From Thioclava sp. GXIMD2076 (GTDB lineage: Bacteria > Pseudomonadota > Alphaproteobacteria > Rhodobacterales > Rhodobacteraceae), in assembly GCF_037949795.1 (NCBI RefSeq), contig NZ_CP149932.1, positions 728,501-792,500 on the forward strand: a stretch of 64,000 bases of DNA. Direction: 5' to 3'. The position numbers and the translations under genes are program-made. Within the stretch, counting starts at the first letter, position 1, and each line of letters opens with the position of its first letter. This document shows, in pieces, positions 29,704 through 38,421 of this stretch. The notes beneath the pieces were generated by a model. It was not told the DNA's origin and did not search any database. It worked only from the letters and a program-made list of their open reading frames with translations.

Positions 29704-30936
29704 ATGCATAACCAACGCCTTTTCACCCCGATCCTCGTCGGATCCGCCGTGATCTTGATGCTCAGCTTCGCCATCCGCGCAAGCTTCGGGGTCTTCCAGA
29801 TCCCGATTGCCGAGGAATTCGACTGGCCCCGCGCGGAATTCTCGCTGGCGATCGCCATCCAGAATCTGTTCTGGGGCATCGGCCAGCCGATCTTCGGCGC
29901 CATTGCCGAGCGTTTCGGGGACCGCCGCGCCATCATTCTGGGCGCCTTCCTCTATGCAGGGGGGCTCGTCTTCTCGTCCTTCGCCACCACGCCGCTGCAA
30001 CACCAGTTCCTCGAGACGCTGGTGGGCTTCGGCATCGCAGGCACGGGCTTCGGCGTCATCCTTGCCATCGTCGGGCGCGCCAGCTCCGACAAGAACCGCT
30101 CGCTGACGCTTGGTATCGCCACCGCGGCAGGCTCGGCAGGGCAGGTCTTCGGCGCGCCTCTGGCCGAGATCCTTCTGGCCTATATGAGCTGGCAGAGCGT
30201 CTTCCTGATCTTCGCGCTGATGATCCTTGCCACCCTGTCGCTGCTGCCCATGCTGCGCGCCCCCGAAGCCGCCAGCCCCGGCCCGAGCGAGAGCATGGGG
30301 CAAGTGCTGGGGCGGGCCTTCCGCGACCCGAGCTATTCGCTGATTTTCATCGGTTTCTTCTCCTGCGGCTACCAGCTGGGCTTCATCACCGCGCATTTCC
30401 CCGCCATGGTCACCGAGATGTGCGGCGCTATCGCTCCGGGCTCGATGCTCGCCAATCTCGGGATCGAGACCACTTCGGCGCTCGGTGCCGTCTCCATCGC
30501 CGTGATCGGTCTGGCCAATATCGCAGGCACCGTATTCGCAGGCTGGGCGGGCCATCGCTGGTCAAAGAAATATCTGCTCGCCGCCGTCTATCTGGGCCGG
30601 ACCATCGCGGCAGGTGCCTTCATCCTCCTGCCCATCACTCCCGCCAGCGTGCTGATCTTCTCGCTGGTGATGGGTGCACTATGGCTGGCCACGGTGCCGC
30701 TCACCTCGGGGCTCGTCGCCCAGATCTACGGGCTGCGCTATATGGGCACGCTTTACGGGGTGGTGTTCTTCAGCCACCAGCTGGGCGCGTTTCTGGGTGT
30801 CTGGCTCGGCGGCAGGTTCTACGACATGTATGGCAATTACACCGCCGTGTGGTGGGTGGGCGTGGGGGTCGGGCTTTTGTCGGCCATCATCCACCTCCCC
30901 GTGCGCGAGCGCCCGCTGAACCTGCAATCCGCCTAA
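29704..30936 (+). CDS. MFS transporter
   Basis: 410 residues with about 12 hydrophobic segments. The first loop carries AERFGDRRAIILGA, a variant of the MFS loop 2-3 motif; ends near residue 400 with a charged tail. The SFGVFQIPIAEEFDWPRAEFS region resembles carboxylate (MCT/oxalate-formate-like) MFS members, so an organic acid is a possible substrate, not shown here. AGGAG lies 6 bases before the ATG; the frame is open far upstream through the flavoprotein gene but that part is a shadow. Confidence 0.85.
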   Translation: MHNQRLFTPILVGSAVILMLSFAIRASFGVFQIPIAEEFDWPRAEFSLAIAIQNLFWGIGQPIFGAIAERFGDRRAIILGAFLYAGGLVFSSFATTPLQHQFLETLVGFGIAGTGFGVILAIVGRASSDKNRSLTLGIATAAGSAGQVFGAPLAEILLAYMSWQSVFLIFALMILATLSLLPMLRAPEAASPGPSESMGQVLGRAFRDPSYSLIFIGFFSCGYQLGFITAHFPAMVTEMCGAIAPGSMLANLGIETTSALGAVSIAVIGLANIAGTVFAGWAGHRWSKKYLLAAVYLGRTIAAGAFILLPITPASVLIFSLVMGALWLATVPLTSGLVAQIYGLRYMGTLYGVVFFSHQLGAFLGVWLGGRFYDMYGNYTAVWWVGVGVGLLSAIIHLPVRERPLNLQSA

Positions 30937-30937
30937 A

Positions 30938-30969
30938 AAGAAAGCCCCGCCTCAAGGCGGGGCTTTCTT
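30938..30969. terminator. Strong bidirectional terminator
   Basis: Perfect 14-bp inverted repeat with a TCAA loop (30938-30951, 30956-30969) between the convergent MFS and outer-membrane protein genes, with A/T flanks on both strands. Confidence 0.85.
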
Positions 30970-31642
30970 AAAACCGGTAACTCACCCCGATATTCACCGC
31001 ATTGGTGATGATATCGGTCTTCAGGCTGCCGCCGGTATCGAACTCCACATCATTGCGCGACCATGTCATCTGGTATTCGCCAAAGGCCGACCAGTTCGTG
31101 CTGATGGCATAGCTCACCCCTGCCCCCAGCCGTATCGCAGGACCACCCAGCTGATAGCCCCATGTGCGGTCATGTGCCGTCACCGTCTCCACATGCGGCA
31201 CGGAGATCCCGATCCCGCCCAGCACATAGGGCGTGATCTCGGGCCGCCAGAGATCACGCCAGAGGCCGGGCCAGCGATACATGGCATTGATCGTCGCGAT
31301 ATTCTCGCCATCCGAGAACTCGAAATGCGACATGCCCGCCTTAGCGAGCGTGTCCTTATCGGCATAGACCTTGGTATGGGTGAACTCCGCACCCCAGCCG
31401 AAATTCGGATTTTCCCAGCGGGTCACCCGCGCGCCCCAATAATAGGGTTTGCTGAAGGATCTCCCCTCCCAACCTGCGGTGATGTAGCGGTCGCCCAGAT
31501 CGATATGGTCCGAGATAGCGACCCCCGAACGCGGCGCCGATTGAGCGCCCGAATAGAGCGAGATCTCCGTCTCGGCCAGCGCCGGTGCGGATATGGAAAA
31601 ACCGGCCATGAGGAGGCCGGCCATGACGCTATGTCGTCGCAT
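30968..31642 (-). CDS. Outer-membrane beta-barrel protein, LpxQ (lipid A oxidase)-like
   Basis: 224 residues: signal peptide (cleavage near ALA-ET, 23), alternating strands, C-terminal FRVSYRF-like end (GVSYRF). The blocks ISLYSGAQ, WEGRSFSKPYYWGARVT and LSDGENI-like FSDGENIATINAM resemble the Rhizobium LpxQ group, which oxidises lipid A glucosamine to aminogluconate in the outer membrane. That reaction is inferred from memory of family sequences; other small barrels such as OmpW-type are possible. It is the second gene after the PAP2 phosphatase (3-base gap), so both are one operon. Confidence 0.65.
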   Translation of the reverse strand: MRRHSVMAGLLMAGFSISAPALAETEISLYSGAQSAPRSGVAISDHIDLGDRYITAGWEGRSFSKPYYWGARVTRWENPNFGWGAEFTHTKVYADKDTLAKAGMSHFEFSDGENIATINAMYRWPGLWRDLWRPEITPYVLGGIGISVPHVETVTAHDRTWGYQLGGPAIRLGAGVSYAISTNWSAFGEYQMTWSRNDVEFDTGGSLKTDIITNAVNIGVSYRF

Positions 31643-31645
31643 GGA

Positions 31646-32341
31646 TCAGATTACCTTTTCTGCTTTCCTGATCTGGAGACGCTTGCGCGACAGGGACTCG
31701 ACACCCAACCCGACCTGCAGCCGGAGCCAGCGGCGGGTGCCCCGCGCCACCACCTTGCCACCCCGCGTGATGCCGCGTCCCATAGCGCGCAGCCCGCGCG
31801 CGATCCCGCGCCGCATGAAGCTGTCGCGCCGGAAGGCTCCGTTACAGAAGATGCCCCAGATCGCACCTGCCAGAACCTGCCAGATGTCATGGTTATGCGA
31901 CTGGATGCGGCTCGCGCCGGTAAAGGCGGCAGCCAGAATGACCGCGCCCTTGGCCACGGGGCTCGACAGCAGGCAGCTGTTTACGAGGCTCGCAGCGCCG
32001 AACGTCGCGGTGGCGGTATGGCCCGAGGGGAAGCCAAAGGGCTTGCCATTGGGCCGCGTGTTGAGCGGAATATCCCCGAGAGAGCGTTTCGACCCGTGGA
32101 TACCGGCAAAGAGCACCGCATAGCGGCCCAGATATTCCCAACCATTGCCATTGGCGATCTCGCAGCCCAGCGCCAGAACCGGCAGAGCGATCTGCAGGTG
32201 ATCCCCGTAGCGCCGCGGCTCGGGCGGGCTGAGCGCCACGACGAGCGCCAGCACCACCATCACCAGAAAAGGCGCGCGGCGGGCGTGCAGACGGCTACGC
32301 CCCCATGACAGGGCCGAGAAGCGCAAAGGCGAGAGGATCAT
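31646..32341 (-). CDS. PAP2-superfamily membrane phosphatase
   Basis: 231 residues with several hydrophobic segments. The acid phosphatase motifs are LNTRPNGKPFGFPSGHT (catalytic-site RP and PSGH) and SRIQSHNHDIWQ, in which the Asp of the usual third motif is a Gln. A basic Arg-rich C-terminal tail follows (about 165-231). PAP2 proteins dephosphorylate lipids such as lipid A, undecaprenyl pyrophosphate or phosphatidate. The start: ATG at 32341 with GGAG upstream, or GTG at 32353. Linkage to the LpxQ-like gene points to lipid A. Confidence 0.78.
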   Translation of the reverse strand: MILSPLRFSALSWGRSRLHARRAPFLVMVVLALVVALSPPEPRRYGDHLQIALPVLALGCEIANGNGWEYLGRYAVLFAGIHGSKRSLGDIPLNTRPNGKPFGFPSGHTATATFGAASLVNSCLLSSPVAKGAVILAAAFTGASRIQSHNHDIWQVLAGAIWGIFCNGAFRRDSFMRRGIARGLRAMGRGITRGGKVVARGTRRWLRLQVGLGVESLSRKRLQIRKAEKVI

Positions 32342-32417
32342 GGAGGTCTCCACAACGAAGGACGTTGCGGAGAGTTTTCAAAACCAACCTTACAGCCAGA
32401 TGACAGGCGCCTGAAAC

Positions 32418-33293
32418 TTATCCTTCGGACTGTTCCAGCAGCGCCTTCAGCCCCGTTTTGTAATCGGGATATTTCAGCGTCACGCCCAGCTCGTCCTTGA
32501 TCCGGTCATTCTTCACCCGACGCGATTCGGAATAGAAGCTGCGCGCCATGGGCGACATGGAGGCTTCATCAAAGGCCACGACCGGCGGCTTGGGCATGCC
32601 CAGCAGCTCGGCAGCATAGGCCAGCACCTCGCCCGGATCGATGGGGCAATCATCGCAGACATTCCACGCCCCCGACAGATCGCGGCGCATGATCGCGGCA
32701 TGGACCACCTGCGCGATATCCTCGACATGGATGCGCGAGAACACCTGTCCGGGCTTGTCGACAATCCGCGCTTTGCCCTGACGCACTTTTTCAAACGGCC
32801 CCCGGCCCGGACCATAGATCCCCGCCAGCCGGAACAGGTTCACCGGAATATCGGCGATCTGGCCCAGACGTGTCCACATCTCCTCGGCCTGCAGCCTTGC
32901 GCGGCCCCGCGCGGTCGAGGGCGTGCGCTCGGAATACTCATCGACCCAGCCGCCCTCACGGTCGCCATAGACCCCGATGGTGGACAGATAGCCCATCCAT
33001 TCAAGCATCGGCGCATGGGCGATCTCCATCGCGGCACAGGCCAGAACGGGGTCCATCTGGTCCTCGCCCCGCTCGGGCGCGACCGAGGACAGGATATGCG
33101 TGACCTCCGCCAAAGGCAGCACCGACGGATCATCAGGCGCGGTCCAGATAATCGGCTTCACCCCCTGCGCCTCGGCCAGAGCCGCGCTTTCTTCCGTGCG
33201 GACAGTGCCATAGACCGTCCAGCCATTCTCGATGAGCGCAGGCGCGATGGCACGGGCCGAATAGCCATGGCCGATGGAAAGAAGGGTTTTCAT
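32418..33293 (-). CDS. Extended SDR / NAD(P)-dependent epimerase-like protein
   Basis: 291 residues. The start MKTLLSIGHGYSARAI is a Rossmann loop of GxGxxxx type; the middle shows GYLSTIGVYGDREGGWVDE, where STxGVYG and the distal Tyr resemble the atypical epimerase/YeeZ group, and RLAGIYGPGRGPF. The substrate is unknown. It overlaps the upstream Rdx-like gene by 4 bases (ATGA), so both are translated together. Confidence 0.8.
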   Translation of the reverse strand: MKTLLSIGHGYSARAIAPALIENGWTVYGTVRTEESAALAEAQGVKPIIWTAPDDPSVLPLAEVTHILSSVAPERGEDQMDPVLACAAMEIAHAPMLEWMGYLSTIGVYGDREGGWVDEYSERTPSTARGRARLQAEEMWTRLGQIADIPVNLFRLAGIYGPGRGPFEKVRQGKARIVDKPGQVFSRIHVEDIAQVVHAAIMRRDLSGAWNVCDDCPIDPGEVLAYAAELLGMPKPPVVAFDEASMSPMARSFYSESRRVKNDRIKDELGVTLKYPDYKTGLKALLEQSEG

Positions 33294-33592
33294 GGCTTTG
33301 CCTCGCTGTGTTTGTCGATATGGCCCAGATCACGCCCGGGGAAGATCACGTCGCGGATGCGGCGCTTGATCTCCTTGGGTTCGGGGAAGCCGCCATCGCG
33401 CTTGCGTTCCCAGATCAGCTCGCCCTCCAGCCGGATCTCGTAGACACCGCCATAGCCGGGCACCAGCGCTACCTCGCCCAGATCCTCGGTGAAGGTCTGC
33501 AGAAGTTCCTGCGCCATCCATCCGGCCCGCAAAAGCCAGTTGCAACCGGTGCAATATGTGATCGAGATCTTGGGTTTTCGCATCTGTGTCAT
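33290..33592 (-). CDS. SelT/SelW/SelH (Rdx)-family redox protein
   Basis: 100 residues. The Rdx fold signature is ISITYCTGCNWLLRAGWMAQ: the CxxC pair lies near the N-terminus where vertebrate members have CxxU. The second half ends LEGELIWERKRDGGFPEPKEIK. Rdx proteins are thioredoxin-like with unknown redox partners. The start is one of two close ATGs (33592 or 33583); the frame is open to 33706 but that part is unlike the family. First gene of the pair with the SDR. Confidence 0.8.
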   Translation of the reverse strand: MTQMRKPKISITYCTGCNWLLRAGWMAQELLQTFTEDLGEVALVPGYGGVYEIRLEGELIWERKRDGGFPEPKEIKRRIRDVIFPGRDLGHIDKHSEAKP

Positions 33593-33687
33593 GTGCAAGA
33601 TGTAGCGCGGACGAAACGTCAAAACAACGCGCGATGTTCGCACCATCTTGCGTTGTATCAAATCCGAATGCACAGTGGGACATGGAT

Positions 33688-35475
33688 ATGAACACACTGA
33701 AAACATGGCCCGAAGCCGCCACGCGCCTGATCGCCGTCGCCGCCGGGCGCGCGCCCGCCGATCTGGTGATCCGTCAGGGCAAATGGGTCAATGTCCACAC
33801 CCGCGAGGTGCTGGACGGCCACGATATCGCGATTGCCGATGGCCGCATTGCGGCCATAGCCCCCGATCTGACAGCCTGCATAGGCCCTGAAACGGAGGTG
33901 ATCGAGGCCAAGAGGCGCTTCATGCTGCCCGGGCTTTGCGACGCGCATATGCATATCGAGAGCGGGATGCTGACGCCTGCCGAATTTGCCGCAGCCGTCA
34001 TCCCGCATGGCACCACCACCATGTTCACCGACCCGCACGAAATCGCCAATGTGCTGGGCCTTCAGGGCGTGCGGATGATGCATGACGAGGCAGCCCTGCA
34101 GCCGGTAAACATCTTCACCCAGATGCCCTCCTGCGCGCCCTCGGCTCCGGGGCTCGAGACCACGGGCTTCGAGATCTCGCCCGAAGATGTGGCCGAGGCC
34201 ATGACATGGCCGGGCATCGTGGGCCTGGGCGAGATGATGAATTTCCCAGGCGTGGTGAATGCCGACCCCAAGATGCTGGCCGAGATCGCCGCAACCCAAG
34301 AGGCGGGCAAGACGGTGGGCGGGCATTATGCCTCCCCCGATCTGGGGGCGCCCTTCCGCGCCTATGTGGCGGGCGGGCCAGCCGATGACCACGAGGGCAC
34401 CTGCGAGGCCGATGCCATTGCCCGTATGCGGCAGGGGATGCGCGCGATGGTTCGGCTCGGGTCTGCTTGGTATGATGTGGAAAGCCAGATCACGGCCATC
34501 ACCGAGAAAGGTCTGGACCCGCGCAACTTCATCCTGTGCACCGATGACTGCCATTCGGGCACCTTGGTCAATGACGGCCATATGAACCGCGTCTACCGTC
34601 ATGCGGTGGAGTGCGGGGCAGATCCTCTGGTGGCGCTGCAGATGTGCACAATCAACACCGCCACCCATTTCGGGCTGGAACGCGAGCTGGGCTCGATCAC
34701 GCCCGGGCGGCGTGCCGATATCATCCTGTCCTCGGATCTGAAGACCCTGCCGGTAGACCATGTCATCGCCCGCGGCCAGACCGTGGCGATGGATGGCAAG
34801 CTGATGGTCGAGTGCCCGCATTACGACTGGCCGCCTGCGGCACGCCAGACGGTGAAGCTCGGCAAACGGCTCGAGGCCGATGATTTCATCATCACCGCTC
34901 CCGAGGGCGCCAATGAGGTCACCGCCCGCGTGATCGGGGTTGTGGAAAACCAAGCGCCTACCCGCGCACTGACCGCCACCCTGCCCGTCACCGAGGGCCG
35001 CGTGGAGGCGCATGGCGAGGTCGCCCAGATCGCGCTGGTCGAGCGGCACCGCGCCACCGGAAAGGTGACCAACGGCTTTGTCTCGGGCTTCGGCTATACG
35101 GGGCGGATGGCGATGGGCTCCACCGTGGCCCATGACAGCCACCATATGATCGTGGTGGGCACCGACCGCGAGATGATGGCCCTTTGCGCGAACCGCTTGG
35201 GCGAGATGGGCGGCGGGATTTCCGTCTGGAAGGATGGCGCCGAACTGGCCTCGGTGCCACTGCCCATTGCGGGGCTGATGTCGGATGATCCGGCCGCCAC
35301 CGTGGCCAAGCGTGCCGATGCGATGGTGCAGGCCATGGCGGAATGTGGCTGCACCCTCAATAACGCCTATATGCAGCACAGCCTGCTGGCCCTTGTCGTG
35401 ATCCCCGAGATCCGGATCTCTGACCTTGGCCTTGTGGATGTGACGAAATTCGAACTGACGGAGCTTTTTGAATGA
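33688..35475 (+). CDS. ade: Adenine deaminase
   Basis: 595 residues, an amidohydrolase-fold enzyme converting adenine to hypoxanthine. Metal-site motifs: MLPGLCDAHMHIESG, HGTTTMFTDPHEIANV and CTDDCHSGTLVNDGHM; TNHFG-like NTATHFGLERELGSI and the C-terminal FVSGFGYTGRMAMG and SDHHM-like HDSHHM are typical of bacterial Ade. GTGGGA 7 bases before 33688 supports this ATG; an ATG at 33682 is the alternative. ATGA overlap with amn. Confidence 0.92.
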   Translation: MNTLKTWPEAATRLIAVAAGRAPADLVIRQGKWVNVHTREVLDGHDIAIADGRIAAIAPDLTACIGPETEVIEAKRRFMLPGLCDAHMHIESGMLTPAEFAAAVIPHGTTTMFTDPHEIANVLGLQGVRMMHDEAALQPVNIFTQMPSCAPSAPGLETTGFEISPEDVAEAMTWPGIVGLGEMMNFPGVVNADPKMLAEIAATQEAGKTVGGHYASPDLGAPFRAYVAGGPADDHEGTCEADAIARMRQGMRAMVRLGSAWYDVESQITAITEKGLDPRNFILCTDDCHSGTLVNDGHMNRVYRHAVECGADPLVALQMCTINTATHFGLERELGSITPGRRADIILSSDLKTLPVDHVIARGQTVAMDGKLMVECPHYDWPPAARQTVKLGKRLEADDFIITAPEGANEVTARVIGVVENQAPTRALTATLPVTEGRVEAHGEVAQIALVERHRATGKVTNGFVSGFGYTGRMAMGSTVAHDSHHMIVVGTDREMMALCANRLGEMGGGISVWKDGAELASVPLPIAGLMSDDPAATVAKRADAMVQAMAECGCTLNNAYMQHSLLALVVIPEIRISDLGLVDVTKFELTELFE

Positions 35476-36947
35476 GTGAGCGCCTAGAAATCCAGATGCC
35501 GGCCTCTGCGGAGCCTGAACTCTTTGACGATGCCGCCGCTGCCGTGGCCCGTGTCGAGGCGCTTTATGACGAGGCCACAAGCTTTCTCCTCGAGAAGTTC
35601 AACGCCACGCTCGAAAGCGGCAGGGCCGGCATGCGTTACCGCGCCTATTATCCGGAGGTCCGGATTACCGTGGCCTCGCATCTCAAGCATGACAGCCGGT
35701 TGAGCTTCGGCCATGTGCCGGTGCCGGGCACTTTCGCCACCACGATCACCCGGCCCGATCTCTTCCGCAACTATCTGACCCAGCAACTGGACCTGATGAT
35801 CCGCAATCACGACATCAAGGTGCAGGTCGGCCCATCCGATACCGCGATGCCTGTGCATTTCGCGGTGGCCTCGCGCCCCGATGTCACGATCCCGCAGGAA
35901 GGCGCGCTGGATTTCTCGCTGCGTGACGTCTTCGACGTGCCCGATCTGGCCAATATGAACGATGATATCGTCAACGGCACCTTCACCATCGGCCCCGATG
36001 GCACCAAACCTCTGGCGCCGTTTACGGCCCAGCGTGTGGATTATTCTCTGGCGCGGCTCTCGCATTACACCGCCACCGCCGCCGACCATTTCCAGAACCA
36101 TGTGCTGTTCACCAACTACCAGTTCTATGTGGACGAGTTCGAGAAGATGGCGCGCGAGAAACTGTCCGATCCGTCCTCGGGCTATACGAGCTTTGTCGCC
36201 CCCGGCAATTTCGAGATCACCGATCCACAGGGCGAGATCCCGGGTCTGGCCAAACTGCCGCAGATGCCCACCTACCACATGAAGAAACCCGATGGTCAGG
36301 GGATCACGCTGGTCAATATCGGGGTGGGGCCATCGAACGCCAAAACCGCGACCGACCATATCGCCGTGCTGCGCCCGCATGCCTGGCTGATGGTGGGCCA
36401 TTGCGCGGGGCTGCGCAACTCGCAGAAACTGGGCGATTTCGTATTGGCCCATGCCTATCTGCGCGAGGATCACGTCCTTGATGACGATCTCCCGCTCTGG
36501 GTGCCGATCCCGCCGCTGGCAGAGATACAGGTGGCGCTACAGGATGCGGTGGCCGAGGTGACCAAGCTCGAAGGCTACGAGCTGAAGCGTATCATGCGCA
36601 CCGGCACCGTGGCGAGCATCGACAACCGTAACTGGGAGCTGCGTGACCAGACCGGCCCCGTGCAACGGCTCAGCCAGTCCCGCGCGGTGGCGCTCGACAT
36701 GGAAAGCGCCACGATCGCCGCCAACGGGTTCCGCTTCCGTGTGCCCTATGGCACGCTTCTATGCGTCTCCGACAAGCCGCTGCATGGCGAGCTGAAACTG
36801 CCCGGGATGGCGACCGAATTCTACCGCACACAGGTGGCCAACCACCTGCAGATCGGGGTGCGCGCAATGGAACTGATCTCGGATATGCCGCTCTCGCGTA
36901 TCCATAGCCGGAAATTGCGCAGTTTCGAGGAAACCGCCTTCCTCTGA
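35472..36947 (+). CDS. amn: AMP nucleosidase
   Basis: 491 residues. It hydrolyses AMP to adenine and ribose 5-phosphate. The long N-terminal regulatory domain is followed by a nucleoside-phosphorylase-like catalytic domain with NIGVGPSNAKTATDHIAVLRPHAW (split), VGHCAGLR and ALDMESATIAANGFR, where the Met-Glu-Ser contacts the ribose. The overlap with ade means the adenine released here is deaminated by the preceding enzyme: AMP to adenine to hypoxanthine, in one operon. Confidence 0.92.
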   Translation: MSERLEIQMPASAEPELFDDAAAAVARVEALYDEATSFLLEKFNATLESGRAGMRYRAYYPEVRITVASHLKHDSRLSFGHVPVPGTFATTITRPDLFRNYLTQQLDLMIRNHDIKVQVGPSDTAMPVHFAVASRPDVTIPQEGALDFSLRDVFDVPDLANMNDDIVNGTFTIGPDGTKPLAPFTAQRVDYSLARLSHYTATAADHFQNHVLFTNYQFYVDEFEKMAREKLSDPSSGYTSFVAPGNFEITDPQGEIPGLAKLPQMPTYHMKKPDGQGITLVNIGVGPSNAKTATDHIAVLRPHAWLMVGHCAGLRNSQKLGDFVLAHAYLREDHVLDDDLPLWVPIPPLAEIQVALQDAVAEVTKLEGYELKRIMRTGTVASIDNRNWELRDQTGPVQRLSQSRAVALDMESATIAANGFRFRVPYGTLLCVSDKPLHGELKLPGMATEFYRTQVANHLQIGVRAMELISDMPLSRIHSRKLRSFEETAFL

Positions 36948-36981
36948 AGCGGCCCTGCCTTCGATCATGCAAAATTCATGG

Positions 36982-37007
36982 CCCGCGCGCGATTTTTCGC
37001 GCGCGGG
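36982..37007. terminator. Perfect GC-rich hairpin after the ade-amn operon
   Basis: 11-bp inverted repeat with a four-T loop (36982-36992 with 36997-37007). It is 35 bases after the amn stop. There is no T tract on the plus strand, so it may be a Rho-independent-like end or a stability element. Confidence 0.5.
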
Positions 37008-37119
37008 ATCCGAAAACCTCTTGCAGGCGGCCTGAAAACCGTGTGTTACAAGGCCCACGAGCGATTTTCGCGCCTGATAATTGATCCCGCAAAAGCGGGG
37101 CGACAAAGAGGAATATTTG

Positions 37120-37407
37120 ATGTCGAAACCGATGACCAAAACCCAGCTGGTAACCGCGCTGGCAGAAACCATGGGTGCGGATAAGAAAACTGCATCGGCA
37201 GCTCTGGACGCGATCAGCGAAATCGTGACCAAAGAAGTTTCCGAAGGTGGTGCAGTTACCCTTCCGGGTCTGGGCAAGTTCATGTGCAAAGACCGCCCCG
37301 AGCGTCAGGTCCGCAATCCCGCAACCGGCGAGACCATGACCAAAGCGGCTGACCGTCAGGTTAAAGTCACCATCGCGAAAGCGCTGAAGGATTCGGTCAA
37401 CGTCTGA
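37120..37407 (+). CDS. HU-family DNA-binding protein
   Basis: 95 residues, a histone-like dimer that bends DNA and compacts the nucleoid. The core is TKTQLVTALAETMGADKKTA, the arm GLGKFMCKDRPERQVRNPATGE and KVTIAKALKDSVN at the end. AAGAGGAA lies 7 bases before the ATG. The 172-base gap upstream holds a small 5-bp hairpin (CCCGC/GCGGG, 37086-37099) within the likely leader. Strong codon bias fits high expression. Confidence 0.92.
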   Translation: MSKPMTKTQLVTALAETMGADKKTASAALDAISEIVTKEVSEGGAVTLPGLGKFMCKDRPERQVRNPATGETMTKAADRQVKVTIAKALKDSVNV

Positions 37408-37430
37408 TCGGGTCGATAAACGACATCTCG

Positions 37431-37462
37431 AAGGGGGTCGCCGGTTATCGCGCGGCCCCCTT
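37431..37462 (+). terminator. Terminator of the HU gene
   Basis: AAGGGGG... pairs with ...CCCCCTT as an 11-bp stem (37431-37441 with 37452-37462), followed by TCTGTTTG. Confidence 0.75.
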
Positions 37463-37483
37463 TCTGTTTGGAATGGATAGAGC

Positions 37484-38395
37484 ATGGATATTCGGGCAAT
37501 TCTGATGGGGCTGGCTTTTGCCCTGATGTGGTCCTCGGCCTTTACCTCGGCGCGGATCATCGTCACCGAAGCCCCGCCGATGGCCGCCCTCGCCGCACGC
37601 TTCCTCCTGTCGGGCGTGGTGGGCTGCGGGATCGCAGCGATGATGGGGCAGAGCATGAAGCTGACGGCGGTCCAATGGCGCGGCGTCATCATCTTCGGCC
37701 TGTGCCAGAACGCGATTTATCTGGGGCTCAACTTCATCGCCATGCAATGGGTGGGCGCCTCGGTCGCCTCGATCATCGCCTCGACCATGCCACTGATCGT
37801 GGCGGGGCTCAGCTGGATCGTTCTGCGCGACCGTATGAAGCCTCTGGGTCTTGCGGGCCTGATCCTCGGGATCGTGGGCGTTGCCATCATCATGGGGGCG
37901 CGGCTCTCGGGCGGGGTCAGCCCGATGGGCGTTGCTTTGTGCTTTGCGGGCGCGATGGCGCTCGCCGTGGCCACGCTCGCCGTGCGTGGAGCCACCTCGG
38001 GCGGCAATGTGCTGATGACGGTGGGGCTACAGATGTTCGTGGGTGCGGTGCCTCTGGCGATCCTGTCGGCCCTCTTCGAGCCGCATGACATCACCTATAC
38101 GCCGCAGCTTGTAGTGGCATTCCTCTACACGGCACTGGTGCCGGGGGTGCTCGCGACCTTTGTCTGGTTCCTTCTGGTGGAGCGTATGGGAGCGGTGAAA
38201 GCCGCGACCTTCCATTTCCTCAACCCGTTCTTCGGGGTGGCGATCGCGGCGGTGATCCTGCACGAACCGCTGGGCGTGAGCGATTTTATCGGGGTGATCA
38301 TCATCACCCTCGGCATCATTGCGGTGCAATATTCCAAGCGCAGCCCGTCACAGCTGAAACTGACCCCCACCATCGAGGAAAAAACGGCTGCCTGA
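37484..38395 (+). CDS. EamA-domain (DMT) transporter
   Basis: 303 residues with two repeats of about five hydrophobic helices, as in drug/metabolite transporters of the RhaT/EamA type. The N-terminal repeat starts ILMGLAFALMWSSAFTSARI and the second ends near FFGVAIAAVILHEPLGVSDFIG, a conserved EamA end. The substrate is unknown. The start has AATGGATAGAGC upstream. The stop codon sits in the loop of the antisense terminator at 38384-38404. Confidence 0.85.
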   Translation: MDIRAILMGLAFALMWSSAFTSARIIVTEAPPMAALAARFLLSGVVGCGIAAMMGQSMKLTAVQWRGVIIFGLCQNAIYLGLNFIAMQWVGASVASIIASTMPLIVAGLSWIVLRDRMKPLGLAGLILGIVGVAIIMGARLSGGVSPMGVALCFAGAMALAVATLAVRGATSGGNVLMTVGLQMFVGAVPLAILSALFEPHDITYTPQLVVAFLYTALVPGVLATFVWFLLVERMGAVKAATFHFLNPFFGVAIAAVILHEPLGVSDFIGVIIITLGIIAVQYSKRSPSQLKLTPTIEEKTAA

Positions 38396-38404
38396 GGCAG
38401 CCGT
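38384..38404 (-). terminator. Terminator of the DUF4202 gene, overlapping the EamA 3' end
   Basis: Perfect 9-bp inverted repeat with a 3-base loop that contains the EamA stop codon. On the minus strand it is followed by a run of six T, so it most likely ends the DUF4202 transcript. Confidence 0.75.
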
Positions 38405-38421
38405 CCGCTCGGTCGGGGTTT

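Noticed and set aside
33658..35580. 640-residue antisense frame opposite ade
   Set aside because: Shadow of adenine deaminase; no motifs.
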